Shown: positions 42,401-52,018 of the stretch, piece after piece
How positions within the stretch are numbered: position 1 is the first letter of the stretch
Layout of the letters: the number at the start of each line of letters is the position of its first letter
Source of the DNA: an uncultured Clostridia bacterium
GTDB lineage: Bacteria; Bacillota; Clostridia; Lachnospirales; CAG-274
Reading direction: 5' to 3'
NCBI GenBank assembly: GCA_944384235.1
Contig: CALWSP010000022.1
Span: forward strand, 62,001 to 126,000
Length of the DNA stretch: 64,000 nucleotides
Position numbers and translations under genes: made by a program
The notes under the pieces: generated by a model
Told to the model about the DNA's origin: nothing
What the model saw: only the letters and a program-made list of their open reading frames with translations
The model's database searches: none

Positions 42401-43806
42401 TGAGAACTACCTTTGGCAAAACTTTTACATATTACATTGCTGTATTAATGATTGTTTTTTTCATTCTTAGCCTTGGTTTTAGTGAAGTATATAGACGGTA
42501 TTTTTATGATGACCAGCGTTCTGAACTATTAAACCAAGCACTTAAAATATCAGATATTTATCTTTTAAGTGAAAATAACACAGAAATTTTTAATAATGAA
42601 ATTAAAATTTTAGATAAATATATGGATTATAGCTTTTTTGTGACAGATTCAAATTCAAAAATAATTGCTATTTCAAAAGATATTAACACATTAAAAAAAG
42701 GGGATACCCTAAAAAATATAGATTTTTTAACTTCATCAAAAAAAAATTATAAATGGATAAAAGGAAATGTAAATGGTGTTTTTAACCAAGACAAATATAC
42801 TTTAGTTTATCCAATAGAAAAAAATGAACAAATTCAAGCGTTTATTTTTGTAAGTGTTCCTTTGTTAGAGCTTACAAATAATATTAACAAAGTCTATTTT
42901 ATTATTATTTTTTATTTAATTTTAGCTGTTATTCTTGGTTTTGTCACTATACATTGGACAACAACTGAATTTGTTAGGCCACTTCGTAGGCTAAGTATTA
43001 TATCAAATTATATATCTAAAGGAAATTTTGATGAACAAATTGAAATAACTGAAAATATGAATGAAGAAATATCTCAATTGTGTAGCAGTTTTAACTCAAT
43101 GGCAAAAGACTTGTCAAATTTAGAAAAACGAAGACGAGAAATTATATCAAACATTTCCCACGATTTACGCTCGCCAATTACATCTATAAAAGGTTTTATT
43201 CAAGCTATGTTAGATGGTGTAGTTCCTCAAGAAAAATACCAGTATTATTTAGAAATTATATATAAAGAAACTTGCAGATTACAAAAAATGTCTGATAGTA
43301 TTCTAGATTTAAATAACTTTAATATTTCAATAGATTCCATAAACAAAACAGATTTTAACATTAATGAATTAATTAACGAAACAGTTTTATTATTAAAAGG
43401 TAAAGCTGATGAAAAAAATTTATATCTTAAAACTAGTTATCAAAACAAATGTCTTTTGGTTAATTCAGATTTAGAAAAAGTTCGTAGAATTTTAATTAAT
43501 CTTATTGAAAATGCTATTAAATTCACAAATAATGGTGGAATTTTTATAAGTTCTTACATAGTAAATGATAAAGTTTATGTAGAGGTTAAAGATACAGGTA
43601 TAGGCTTAAACAAAGAAGAAGAAAATAGAATTTTTGAAAGGCTATATAAAGCAGATAAATCACGAGGAACAAGTGGCAGTGGCTTAGGGCTTGCAATTGT
43701 TAAAGAATTTGTAAAAGCACTTAATCAAAATATTATAGTTGAAAGCAAAAAAGGAGAGGGAAGCAAATTTACATTCACTCTCGATTTAACAAAAAACCAG
43801 TATTGA
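42400..43806 (+). CDS. Membrane sensor histidine kinase (HAMP-HisKA-HATPase)
   Basis: The 468-residue kinase has two membrane helices (about 9-30 and 165-187) around an extracellular sensor of about 130 residues, a HAMP domain, the phosphoacceptor box ISNISHDLRSPITSIKG (His near residue 253) and HATPase motifs (NLIENAIKF, VKDTGIGL, GSGLGLAIVKEF). No response regulator is adjacent; instead the gene overlaps a cupin gene. The partner regulator is unknown. A terminator follows. Confidence 0.92.
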   Translation: MRTTFGKTFTYYIAVLMIVFFILSLGFSEVYRRYFYDDQRSELLNQALKISDIYLLSENNTEIFNNEIKILDKYMDYSFFVTDSNSKIIAISKDINTLKKGDTLKNIDFLTSSKKNYKWIKGNVNGVFNQDKYTLVYPIEKNEQIQAFIFVSVPLLELTNNINKVYFIIIFYLILAVILGFVTIHWTTTEFVRPLRRLSIISNYISKGNFDEQIEITENMNEEISQLCSSFNSMAKDLSNLEKRRREIISNISHDLRSPITSIKGFIQAMLDGVVPQEKYQYYLEIIYKETCRLQKMSDSILDLNNFNISIDSINKTDFNINELINETVLLLKGKADEKNLYLKTSYQNKCLLVNSDLEKVRRILINLIENAIKFTNNGGIFISSYIVNDKVYVEVKDTGIGLNKEEENRIFERLYKADKSRGTSGSGLGLAIVKEFVKALNQNIIVESKKGEGSKFTFTLDLTKNQY

Positions 43807-43824
43807 AACTCAATACTGGTTTTT
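43792..43824. terminator. Bidirectional terminator
   Basis: A 14-bp stem (AAAAACCAGTATTG with CAATACTGGTTTTT) separates the histidine kinase gene from the convergent mre operon end. Confidence 0.9.
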
Positions 43825-43825
43825 G

Positions 43826-44122
43826 TTATATAATACCATATAAAAATAATAAAATTATTGCGTGAATAATTATAGAGGCAATAAAAGTGGCTAAAAAATA
43901 ATATTTTTTAGTTTTATGCCTGAAAACATTCATACCTACAAGGCCACCAATTCCTCCACCAAATAACGATGTTGTTAACAATGTAGCTTCCTTAATTCTA
44001 TATTTATTTTTTACAGCATAAGATTTATCCAAACCCATTAAAACAAACAAAACAACATTTATTATTATATAATATAAAATTAAAATAATATTTATTAATC
44101 CATTCATACTACTTATTTCCAT
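43826..44122 (-). CDS. DUF1294 family membrane protein
   Basis: This 98-residue protein has three hydrophobic helices and the DUF1294 core MGLDKSYAVKNKYRI, followed by LFGGGIGGLVGMNVFRHKT. The function is unknown. Its start overlaps the end of mgsA by 14 bases; an alternative ATG at 44107 is possible. It is the last gene of the mre-rodA operon. Confidence 0.85.
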   Translation of the reverse strand: MEISSMNGLINIILILYYIIINVVLFVLMGLDKSYAVKNKYRIKEATLLTTSLFGGGIGGLVGMNVFRHKTKKYYFLATFIASIIIHAIILLFLYGII

Positions 44123-44534
44123 TGTTCCTTACTAAATTTCTCCAATCTAAATCCCCTCTATCTAGAGCTAAAAGCAATGCCTCAGCTGTTGCTAAATTAG
44201 TTGCAAAAGGAATATTATGCATATCACACAACCTAAGGCAAGAGTTAAAATCTGCTGTGCCTGTGGTATTCATTGGCTTAACAGGGTAAGATGTATCTCT
44301 TAAAAAAATAACCAAATCTATTTCATTGTTACTAATTTGAGAAGCAAGCTGTTGCTCTCCACCTAAATCACCTGCTAAATATTTATGAACAGGAATGTTT
44401 GATGTATCTTCAATTAATTGTCCAGTTGTGCCAGTTGCATATATATCGTGTTTAATAAAAATATGTCTATAAGCAATACAAAGGTTTTCCATCAATATTT
44501 TTTTGCTATCATTTGCTACTAACGCAATATTCAT
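44109..44534 (-). CDS. mgsA: Methylglyoxal synthase
   Basis: MgsA converts dihydroxyacetone phosphate to methylglyoxal, a bypass of lower glycolysis. The 141-residue protein has ALVANDSKK, the phosphate loop ATGTTGQLI, the catalytic Asp region AGDLGGEQQLAS and FLRDTSYPVKP, followed by CDMHNIPFATNLATAEALL. Being placed after rodA is common in Clostridia. A glyoxalase-family gene occurs 8 kb away. GGGGGGA precedes the ATG. Confidence 0.95.
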   Translation of the reverse strand: MNIALVANDSKKILMENLCIAYRHIFIKHDIYATGTTGQLIEDTSNIPVHKYLAGDLGGEQQLASQISNNEIDLVIFLRDTSYPVKPMNTTGTADFNSCLRLCDMHNIPFATNLATAEALLLALDRGDLDWRNLVRNNGNK

Positions 44535-44545
44535 ACAAATCCCCC

Positions 44546-45661
44546 CTAAAAATAAGATTTTTGTTTTTTTATGCCTATATTAAGTACTAGACCAATTGCA
44601 ATCATATTTGCCCACATAGAGCTGCCACCATAGCTTAAAAAAGGGAATGGCATACCTGTGTTAGGTAAAAGCCCTGTAACAACTCCTATATTTACAAACG
44701 TTTGAAAAGCAATCATACCAGCAACACCACCAGCAATTAACATACCTAAAAAATCTTCGGCATTAATTGCTATATTTATACATCTTGATATTATTATAAA
44801 CATAAATACTAAAACAGTCAAGCACCCAATAAAACCAAATTCTTCACCTATAACAGAGAAAATGAAGTCGTTATGTGATTCTGGCAAATAACTAAGCTGG
44901 TTAATAGTTCCTTTAAAAAGACCTTTTCCAATTAATTGCCCTGAGCCAATGGCCCAAATTGAATTTTTAGTTTGGTACAAGCTAGGGCTTGAAAAATCTG
45001 AATTTATATAATCAGCTATTCTTTTTATTTGATAGTCAGCCATAAACTTAGATAATATTTTATGTTCACTACTAATTGCATCAAAGTAAACAATTGCTAT
45101 TATTGGCACAACTATAAACAAAATAATTTTAATGTATTTAGTTGATATATTTCCTAAAAACATTTCTGTCACAAAAATTGCCATTAAAACCAAGCTTGCT
45201 GAAAGTGAAGGTTGCTCTTTTATTAAAACTAAAGGTATAGCAACACTAACTATGCCATATATAAGTATATTTATATTATTAATCTTTTCTTTATATTTGT
45301 CAATAAATTTTGCTAAATATATAATAATAAATATTTTTGAAAATTCAGAGGGTTGTATGCCAAATATCCATCTTTTAACATTATTAACTTCTTCACCTAT
45401 TAGTAAAACTAAAATAAGCAAAATTAAATTAAAAACATAGATAGGTATATAAAATTTTGATATTTTTTTATAGTCTAAAAAAGTAAATATAGTTGCAAAA
45501 ATTATGCCTGTTATAAGCCATAATATTTGGTTTAAAAATATACCTTTTATTCCATTAACATTAATTTTTGCAGCGCTACCAATTGCTATAATTCCAAAAA
45601 CAGATATAGCTAGAACACAAAATATCAAAATATAATCTAAATTATAAATTCTTCTGTTCAT
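44546..45661 (-). CDS. rodA: SEDS glycosyltransferase RodA
   Basis: RodA polymerises lipid II during cell elongation with PBP2. The 371-residue protein has about ten membrane helices and SEDS landmarks: KRWIFGIQPSEFSKI, KEQPSLSASLVLM (catalytic-loop region), YLPESHNDFIFSVIGEEFG and the C-terminal PNTGMPFPFLSYGGSSM. Its place in mreBCD-mrdA-minDE identifies it as RodA rather than FtsW. GGTGG precedes the ATG. Confidence 0.94.
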   Translation of the reverse strand: MNRRIYNLDYILIFCVLAISVFGIIAIGSAAKINVNGIKGIFLNQILWLITGIIFATIFTFLDYKKISKFYIPIYVFNLILLILVLLIGEEVNNVKRWIFGIQPSEFSKIFIIIYLAKFIDKYKEKINNINILIYGIVSVAIPLVLIKEQPSLSASLVLMAIFVTEMFLGNISTKYIKIILFIVVPIIAIVYFDAISSEHKILSKFMADYQIKRIADYINSDFSSPSLYQTKNSIWAIGSGQLIGKGLFKGTINQLSYLPESHNDFIFSVIGEEFGFIGCLTVLVFMFIIISRCINIAINAEDFLGMLIAGGVAGMIAFQTFVNIGVVTGLLPNTGMPFPFLSYGGSSMWANMIAIGLVLNIGIKKQKSYF

Positions 45662-45676
45662 TTAATCCACCTGTCT

Positions 45677-45892
45677 TTATTTAATTGGCACTTTAAATAT
45701 TAAAAGAGGTTTATTATCGTTTTGTTCAATAAAAATTTGGCTGTTAATATTATCAACATCTATGTAATTTGATATTGTTTTTAAAACATCATATTTTATC
45801 ATATCAATAGTTTCGTTTGTGCAAGAAACTCTATCTTTTAAAATTAGATATTTTAATCTATCTCTTGCTATATTCCCGCTATTTTCATACAT
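45677..45892 (-). CDS. minE: Cell division topological specificity factor MinE
   Basis: MinE stimulates the MinD ATPase and drives Min oscillation. At 71 residues it is short; it keeps the MinD-contact helix (ARDRLKYLILKDRVSC) and the IKYDVLKTISNYIDVD domain. The ATG at 45892 follows GGGGTGAT, which overlaps the minD stop region. It is adjacent to minD, which supports the call. Confidence 0.92.
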   Translation of the reverse strand: MYENSGNIARDRLKYLILKDRVSCTNETIDMIKYDVLKTISNYIDVDNINSQIFIEQNDNKPLLIFKVPIK

Positions 45893-45897
45893 ATATA

Positions 45898-46707
45898 TCA
45901 CCCCTTACCTTTTGTAAACCAACCAAAAATACGGCTTAAAAAAGGTGTTGGGGCAGGGGGAACAAGTTCTAAAAGCGGAACTTGCTCTCCTAAAATTCTG
46001 CTAACAATATTTCTATATGCTTTACCAGCTAGGGAATTTTCAATAGCCACAGCAGGTTCACCTTTATTAGTTGAAGTTACTATGCTATCATCATCGGGAA
46101 TTACACCTAATGTTTCAACAGCTAAAATTTCTTCAACATCTGATAAATTCATCATTTCATTTCTAGCAACCATACTCACTCTTATTCTATTTAAAACAAG
46201 TGTTGTATCCATAATTTCGTTAGCTTCTAGCATAGCAATAATTCTATCTGCATCTCTAACAGCTGCAATTTCTGGCGTTGTAACCACAATTGCTTTATTA
46301 GCTGCCGCAATTGCATTTTTAAAGCCTTGTTCTATGCCAGCAGGGCAATCAATAATTATATAATCAAAACCCTCCGACTTTATGCTATTACACAATTTTT
46401 TCATCTGTTCAGGTGTGATACAGTCTTTATCTCTTGTTTGAGCTGCTGGCAAAAGATAAAGTCCTTCATATCTTTTATCTCTAACTAGTGCTTGCTTTAA
46501 ACGACATTGGCCCTCTATAACTTGTACCAAATCATATATAATTCTATTTTCTAAGCCCATTACTACATCAAGATTTCTAAGCCCAATATCCGCATCGATT
46601 ATAACAACTCTTTTTCCTCTTAATGCTAGTCCTGTTCCTATATTTGCTGATGTAGTTGTTTTTCCTACACCACCTTTGCCTGATGTTACAACTATTACTT
46701 CACTCAT
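45898..46707 (-). CDS. minD: Septum site-determining ATPase MinD
   Basis: MinD is a membrane-binding ATPase that positions the division septum. The 269-residue protein has the deviant Walker A GKGGVGKTTTSAN, switch I DADIGLRNLDVVMG, switch II IDCPAGIEQGF and a C-terminal amphipathic helix (PFLSRIFGWFTKG). AGGAGG precedes the ATG. It lies between mrdA and minE; minC is not in the window. Confidence 0.97.
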   Translation of the reverse strand: MSEVIVVTSGKGGVGKTTTSANIGTGLALRGKRVVIIDADIGLRNLDVVMGLENRIIYDLVQVIEGQCRLKQALVRDKRYEGLYLLPAAQTRDKDCITPEQMKKLCNSIKSEGFDYIIIDCPAGIEQGFKNAIAAANKAIVVTTPEIAAVRDADRIIAMLEANEIMDTTLVLNRIRVSMVARNEMMNLSDVEEILAVETLGVIPDDDSIVTSTNKGEPAVAIENSLAGKAYRNIVSRILGEQVPLLELVPPAPTPFLSRIFGWFTKGKG

Positions 46708-46805
46708 TATATTCCTCCTAAGTAAATGCTTTATATTCTAATAATATCATATTATACCAAGTTGTAAAAACAAATCGATATAAAAATTGTTTTATTTTTC
46801 TACAA

Positions 46806-49301
46806 TTACTTAGTTAAACCGTTATAATTTCTGTTTTCAACAGTTGTATCTGTTTGCATATATTTTGATATAACCTGCATTGCAACCCTTGGTGCTGGCG
46901 AGGTTACGCTGTTATTTCCATATGGAATTAAAACAGTAGTTGAAATTTGAGGTGAGTCATAAGGAGCAAAAGAAACAAAAAAAGTGTGCTCACTTCTTTT
47001 AGTTGACTCTTGTGCTGTACCTGATTTGCCTGCAACTTCAATGGGGTAGTTAGCAAAAACATTTCTTAATGTTCCACGCTCACCGTTTGTAACTAGATAC
47101 ATTCCTTTATAAACTGCATCTAATGTACTTTGTTTTAAATTTAAATCTTCCTCTATTACCTCTTTATATTCAGAAATAATGTTTCCATTAAAATCTGTAA
47201 TTTTAGTCATAAAATGATTTTTATATCTTGTTCCACCATTTGCTAATGTTGCAATATATTTATTTAAAATAGCAGATGTATAGTTGTTTGACGCCTGTCC
47301 AATAGCAGTTCTAATTGTATCACCCATAGTCCATCTTAAATCTGATGGAGCAGGGTTTTCATATCTATTTTTTGCAACATATTCTTTATATTCTGGTGAT
47401 GAAATTCTACTTGGGTAATTTTTCATAGAGTCATAAAGTTCATATATTTCAACACCTGTTTCGTTATCCAAGCCAAAAGCTTTCATATAATTATTTAATT
47501 TATTTATTGCATTTGAACCCATATTATACGCAATAGTGTAGAAGAAATAATTACAAGATACTTCAAGAGCCTCTGAAACATTTACAGAACCGTGAGAACC
47601 ATGACCTGAACCAATCCAGCACCTAGCATAAGGCTTGCCAGCCTCTGTAAAAGTTCCTTTGTCATAAATTTTAGTGTTAGGAGTTATAATCCCTTCCTCT
47701 AAAGCTGCAATGGCTGATATCATTTTAAATGTTGAACCTGGTGCTCTCGGCTCTTGATATGGTCTGTTAACCATTGGAGTTGTAACATCATTTTGAAGCC
47801 TTAAATAATATTCATTATTAAAATTGTTTACCAATTCATTATTATCATAAGATGGGTAACTAACTGCAGCTATTACTTCACCAGAATTTACATCATTTAC
47901 AACTATTGAACCTGTACAAGGGTCCATAGCTGTCATTTGAGGTGTTATTTCTTGAGAACGCATTTTTGTAATTAAAGCAGTAGAAGAACTTATTGTTCCT
48001 GCTTTCAATTTAGAAACAATTCCATCATTATCTGTAATCAACCCTTGTTCATACATTATAATTAAAAGCTGGCTTTGTGAAATTGCAGAATTTTTAAAAC
48101 CATTTAAAAATATTTCTCTAGCTTTTTTAACATCATTAATAGCGTTTGCATCTTGTTTTAAAATATAATTTTTTATTAACCCTTGTGTTGTATTGTCTTT
48201 AGAGTTTAATATGTTTTTAATTCTAATATTGTCTGTTTCAATCATAGATTCAAAAACATCTGAAACCGTATAGCCATATTCTCCACCAGATAATCTATTA
48301 ATTTGTGTTTCTGTTAAAGCATCTTCTAAAGCATCATAAGCCGCCTTTTGAAGCTCTGCATCAATAGACAGAAAAACATTGTTTCCTGAAACAGGATTAC
48401 TACTTTCATTTTCAATAGTATTAATTCTTCTACCAGAACTATCTACCTCAATATACTGGCTTCCATTTTTACCTCTTAAATCGTTTTCGTAAGCTTTTTC
48501 TATTCCATCTTTTCCAATTTTATCATTTATAGAATATTCTCTATTTTTACTTTCTTTTAATTCTTCGTCAGTAATGCTTCCAATGTATCCAAGAATATGA
48601 GATAAATATTTATTATATGGATATTCTCTATTGCTTTGATTATCTATTATTACACAAGGAAAAGAAGAACCTTGTTCTCTTAATATAGTTAATGTTTTAT
48701 CTGAAATGTTGTAAGCTACTGGAACTGGAACATATTTTGAATATCTTTTTTCAAAAAGAGCACATCTAATCCCTAATATTTTTCCAGCACTTATGTTATC
48801 TAAGGATTTATCAATTTCAAACCTTTCTCTTAATTTGTTAAAACATTCTTCGGCAGAAAGTTCACTTGAAAGGTTCATATTGTTTTTCCATCTTGTTTCT
48901 TGACTTGAACTTCCGTCAAAAAGAAATTCGTGAGGTAGGGTAGATGTAATTGGTAAAGATGTAACTATTTTTTCATCATTTTTCTCTAAAACATCTATAA
49001 GATTTAATAAAACCGTATTTAAATTGTCTACACCAACATTAGAATCTATACTAACAGCGTAGGCTGTTTTGTTTACAGCAAGCTCTCTACCATATTTGTC
49101 ATATATAGTTCCTCTGTCAGCTTCAACTTCAACTTCTCTTATTGCTGTGCCTGTAACTTCTTGGCTAAAATACTCTCCTTTTGCAATTTGTAAGGAAAAG
49201 AGTTTAAAAACAAGTATAAAAAATAGAAGAAGAATTATTCCATTCATAATATATAATCTAGGATTTTTTACTCTAAAAAAACTTTGTAATAATTCTTTCA
49301 T
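46806..49301 (-). CDS. mrdA: Penicillin-binding protein 2 (elongation transpeptidase)
   Basis: This class B PBP cross-links peptidoglycan with RodA. About 831 residues: one N-terminal membrane helix (about 20-40), a pedestal domain, then the transpeptidase with SXXK (APGSTFKMIS), SXN (SCNYFFY) and KSGT (AGKSGTAQES). It is longer than the E. coli enzyme because of an insertion in the middle (LTETQINRLSGG to QEITPQM), as in Firmicutes. I used ATG 49301, better spaced from GGAA than 49310. Confidence 0.95.
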   Translation of the reverse strand: MKELLQSFFRVKNPRLYIMNGIILLLFFILVFKLFSLQIAKGEYFSQEVTGTAIREVEVEADRGTIYDKYGRELAVNKTAYAVSIDSNVGVDNLNTVLLNLIDVLEKNDEKIVTSLPITSTLPHEFLFDGSSSQETRWKNNMNLSSELSAEECFNKLRERFEIDKSLDNISAGKILGIRCALFEKRYSKYVPVPVAYNISDKTLTILREQGSSFPCVIIDNQSNREYPYNKYLSHILGYIGSITDEELKESKNREYSINDKIGKDGIEKAYENDLRGKNGSQYIEVDSSGRRINTIENESSNPVSGNNVFLSIDAELQKAAYDALEDALTETQINRLSGGEYGYTVSDVFESMIETDNIRIKNILNSKDNTTQGLIKNYILKQDANAINDVKKAREIFLNGFKNSAISQSQLLIIMYEQGLITDNDGIVSKLKAGTISSSTALITKMRSQEITPQMTAMDPCTGSIVVNDVNSGEVIAAVSYPSYDNNELVNNFNNEYYLRLQNDVTTPMVNRPYQEPRAPGSTFKMISAIAALEEGIITPNTKIYDKGTFTEAGKPYARCWIGSGHGSHGSVNVSEALEVSCNYFFYTIAYNMGSNAINKLNNYMKAFGLDNETGVEIYELYDSMKNYPSRISSPEYKEYVAKNRYENPAPSDLRWTMGDTIRTAIGQASNNYTSAILNKYIATLANGGTRYKNHFMTKITDFNGNIISEYKEVIEEDLNLKQSTLDAVYKGMYLVTNGERGTLRNVFANYPIEVAGKSGTAQESTKRSEHTFFVSFAPYDSPQISTTVLIPYGNNSVTSPAPRVAMQVISKYMQTDTTVENRNYNGLTK

Positions 49302-49325
49302 ATAAAACATTCCATTTCTATTAAA

Positions 49326-49835
49326 TTAAAACCTATTATTTTTTTCTAAATATTGAGTTCCTTTTTGGTTTATATAATATATTGTTGGGTAAACCAGAAA
49401 AACTAAAATAACATTGTAGACTAATTCAGTCAAAATATTTAGAAAAAAATAAATATTAAAACCAGTATAACCTCTTAAAACAATATTTAAAGTATAAAAA
49501 CATACATTATAAATTATTGTTGCAAACATAGTCATATAAATAGAAGTGACAATGCTACTCCTATTTATATGTGGAGTGAGATATCCTATTAAATATCCTA
49601 TTATTCCATAAAGAAATAAATTGCTTCCGATGTATTCACAAAAATAACTGTCTTGAAGCAAGCCCATTATAACTCCTATAATAAGACCTTCGTTAGGACC
49701 TTTTAAAAGAGAAATAACAACAACAAAAATTAACATAACGTTTGGGATTATACCTGCTATTGCAATGTATTGACAAAGAGTTGTCTGAAAAATAAAAATA
49801 AGTGTAGAAACAATTAAATATATAATATAAATCAT
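49326..49835 (-). CDS. mreD: Rod shape-determining protein MreD
   Basis: MreD is a membrane subunit of the elongasome. The 169-residue protein has five to six hydrophobic helices and the family stretch GPNEGLIIGVIMGLLQDSYF. ATG 49835 overlaps the mreC stop (TAATATG), with GAGGGAA upstream inside mreC. Its position between mreC and mrdA confirms it. Confidence 0.92.
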   Translation of the reverse strand: MIYIIYLIVSTLIFIFQTTLCQYIAIAGIIPNVMLIFVVVISLLKGPNEGLIIGVIMGLLQDSYFCEYIGSNLFLYGIIGYLIGYLTPHINRSSIVTSIYMTMFATIIYNVCFYTLNIVLRGYTGFNIYFFLNILTELVYNVILVFLVYPTIYYINQKGTQYLEKNNRF

Positions 49836-49836
49836 A

Positions 49837-50688
49837 TTAGTTTCCCTCACTTACATTTTGGTTATCTATATATTCATTTTGAAAAACTGTATCCAAAACC
49901 AATACATATTCTAATTTTGAAAAATCAACAGATGGCTCAATTATTGCATATTGAATTGATGTTTGGCTATCTACTGTTAAGTCAATTATATGGCCAATGC
50001 TAATTCCTTGAGGAAATATTTCGCTTAAATGAGATGTAACTATTTCATCTCCAACTAATAAATCTGCAGAACTTTCAGAATACTGCATTTTGCATTTTGC
50101 ATCTCCCAAAAAATCTGCAACTACATAGCCAATGTCATTTGTTCTAAGACTTTCCGCACTTACAGCATCAGCATCGTTAATTATTGAAATAACTTTTGAA
50201 TAGTTATAGCCACATTCACTAATTTTTCCAACTAAACCATCTTGGTTAATAACCACCATATTTTTTTGAAGACCATTGTCTGTTCCTTTATTTATTATAA
50301 AAGAATCAAACCAATTTCCTGGGTCTTTAGAAATAACTCTTGCTGGAACAGTTTTATACTGGCTATTTTCTTTTTGTAAATTCACTAAAGCCTCTAGCTG
50401 AAGATTTTCATATTCAACTAGTTTAAGCCTGTTTAATTCTGCTCTAGCTTCTAACAGTTCTTCTTTAAGTTGTTTATTTTCTGAATTTAAAGAAGATATA
50501 CCTTTAAAATATTTTAATATATTTTCAAACCAATCCACAACAAGTAAATTTGCTGATTGAACAGGTGTAATTACATATCCATAAGAACTTTCAACAAAAG
50601 TAGGGGATTTTCTGTTGTGAGAAAAACCAGCACAACCTAGCGAAAGCACAGAAAGACCAATCAAAACTAATTTAAATTTTTTTTGCAC
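49837..50688 (-). CDS. mreC: Rod shape-determining protein MreC
   Basis: MreC is a bitopic scaffold protein. The 283 residues include an N-terminal membrane helix, a coiled coil (about 65-100, SSLNSENKQLKEELLEARAE) and the beta-domain with ARVISKDPGNWFDSFIINKG and NQDGLVGKISECG. It starts with GTG. It follows mreB by 24 bases. Confidence 0.95.
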   Translation of the reverse strand: MQKKFKLVLIGLSVLSLGCAGFSHNRKSPTFVESSYGYVITPVQSANLLVVDWFENILKYFKGISSLNSENKQLKEELLEARAELNRLKLVEYENLQLEALVNLQKENSQYKTVPARVISKDPGNWFDSFIINKGTDNGLQKNMVVINQDGLVGKISECGYNYSKVISIINDADAVSAESLRTNDIGYVVADFLGDAKCKMQYSESSADLLVGDEIVTSHLSEIFPQGISIGHIIDLTVDSQTSIQYAIIEPSVDFSKLEYVLVLDTVFQNEYIDNQNVSEGN

Positions 50689-50712
50689 AATACCATACCC
50701 TTTACAAATATT

Positions 50713-51747
50713 TTATGCAAGAGTTTTTTTGTCACTAGGTGTCAATTTATTTGAAACATCTACATCATCAATTATCTTTCCAACACCGTTAATAACACAC
50801 TCTAGTGGATTGTTTGCAATATGAACTGGCATACCTGTTCTTTTAGAAATTAAAGCGTCTAAGCCTTCTAAAAGAGCTCCTCCGCCAGTTAAATATATGC
50901 CTATTTCCATTATTACAGCTGCAAGTTCAGGAGGGGTGTCCTCAACTGTCCTTTTTATATTGTCAACTATTATATCAATAGAGTCAAAAATAGCGTGTTG
51001 AACTTGTCTTGAGTTTATAGTTAATGTTTTTGGCAAACCTGTGATTAAATCTCTGCCTTTTACAGTTATTTCCTTAACTTCTGTGTTCATATCATAATAA
51101 GCACAACCAACATTTTTCTTAATCTCTTCAGCAGTTACTTCGCCAATTTCTATTTTATACTCAGACCTAACAAAATCTATAATATTTCTATCAAATTGGT
51201 CGCCACCAGTTCTTACAGAACGGCTTGAAACAATTCCTCCAAGAGATATAACCGCAACCTCGCTTGTGCCTCCACCAATGTCAACAACCATATTGCCAGT
51301 TGGTTCATATATTTTTAAATCTGCACCTAAAGCAGCAGCCATTGGTTCTTCTATAACATAAATGTGCTTTTCCCTAGCACCTGCATTTGTTGCGGCTTCA
51401 ATTACTGCACGCTTTTCAACAGGTGTGATTCCAGATGGAACACATATAACAATGCGAGGCTTTGGAGTAAAAGGATTTTTAGGATATGCCTTTGATATAA
51501 AATATCTTAACATTGCCTCAGCTACGGCATAATCTGCAATTGCACCATCACACATAGGTTTTATTGCTGAAATGTTTGCAGGTGTTCTACCAAGCATTTC
51601 TTTAGCTTCGTTTCCAACTGCCAAAACTTCATTTGTAGTTGAATCAATTGCAACCACTGAAGGTTCGTTTAAAACAACTCCTTTATTTTTTACATATATT
51701 AAGGTGTTAGCCGTACCTAAATCTATTCCAATATCCTTGTTAAACAT
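50713..51747 (-). CDS. mreB: Rod shape-determining protein MreB
   Basis: MreB is the bacterial actin that guides side-wall synthesis. The 344-residue protein has the phosphate loop IDLGTANTLIYVK, VVAIDSTTNEVLAVG, phosphate 2 MVVDIGGGTSEVAVIS and the adenosine motif LTGGGALLEGL. GGAGG precedes the ATG, and a sigma-A promoter lies upstream. It opens a nine-gene operon that runs to the DUF1294 gene. Confidence 0.97.
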   Translation of the reverse strand: MFNKDIGIDLGTANTLIYVKNKGVVLNEPSVVAIDSTTNEVLAVGNEAKEMLGRTPANISAIKPMCDGAIADYAVAEAMLRYFISKAYPKNPFTPKPRIVICVPSGITPVEKRAVIEAATNAGAREKHIYVIEEPMAAALGADLKIYEPTGNMVVDIGGGTSEVAVISLGGIVSSRSVRTGGDQFDRNIIDFVRSEYKIEIGEVTAEEIKKNVGCAYYDMNTEVKEITVKGRDLITGLPKTLTINSRQVQHAIFDSIDIIVDNIKRTVEDTPPELAAVIMEIGIYLTGGGALLEGLDALISKRTGMPVHIANNPLECVINGVGKIIDDVDVSNKLTPSDKKTLA

Positions 51748-51787
51748 ACCTAACCTCCAAAAAAATTACAAAAATAACCATAATACA

Positions 51788-51816
51788 ATAATACATTATT
51801 TTTATTACATTTTCAA
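51788..51816 (-). promoter_or_regulatory. Sigma-A type promoter for the mreB operon
   Basis: On the minus strand TTGAAA (51811-51816), a 17-base spacer and TATTAT (51788-51793). Confidence 0.6.
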
Positions 51817-51959
51817 TCATATTTATATTAAAAATTAAACGATATTTCTTACAACTTGTTACAATTTTATTAATTTAAGTCTTTTATATATTAACACAAA
51901 ATCTTATTAATTGCTATATATTTATTTTTTAAATTTTTTTAAAAATTATTCATTTTCTA

Positions 51960-51988
51960 ATGACAAATTTCCAATTTTGTTTTATACT
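51960..51988 (+). promoter_or_regulatory. Sigma-A type promoter for the MBL hydrolase gene
   Basis: ATGACA (51960-51965), a 17-base spacer and TATACT (51983-51988), about 20 bases before GGAGG. Confidence 0.55.
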
Positions 51989-52018
51989 ATATAAATAAGA
52001 ATTTATTGGAGGTTTAAA

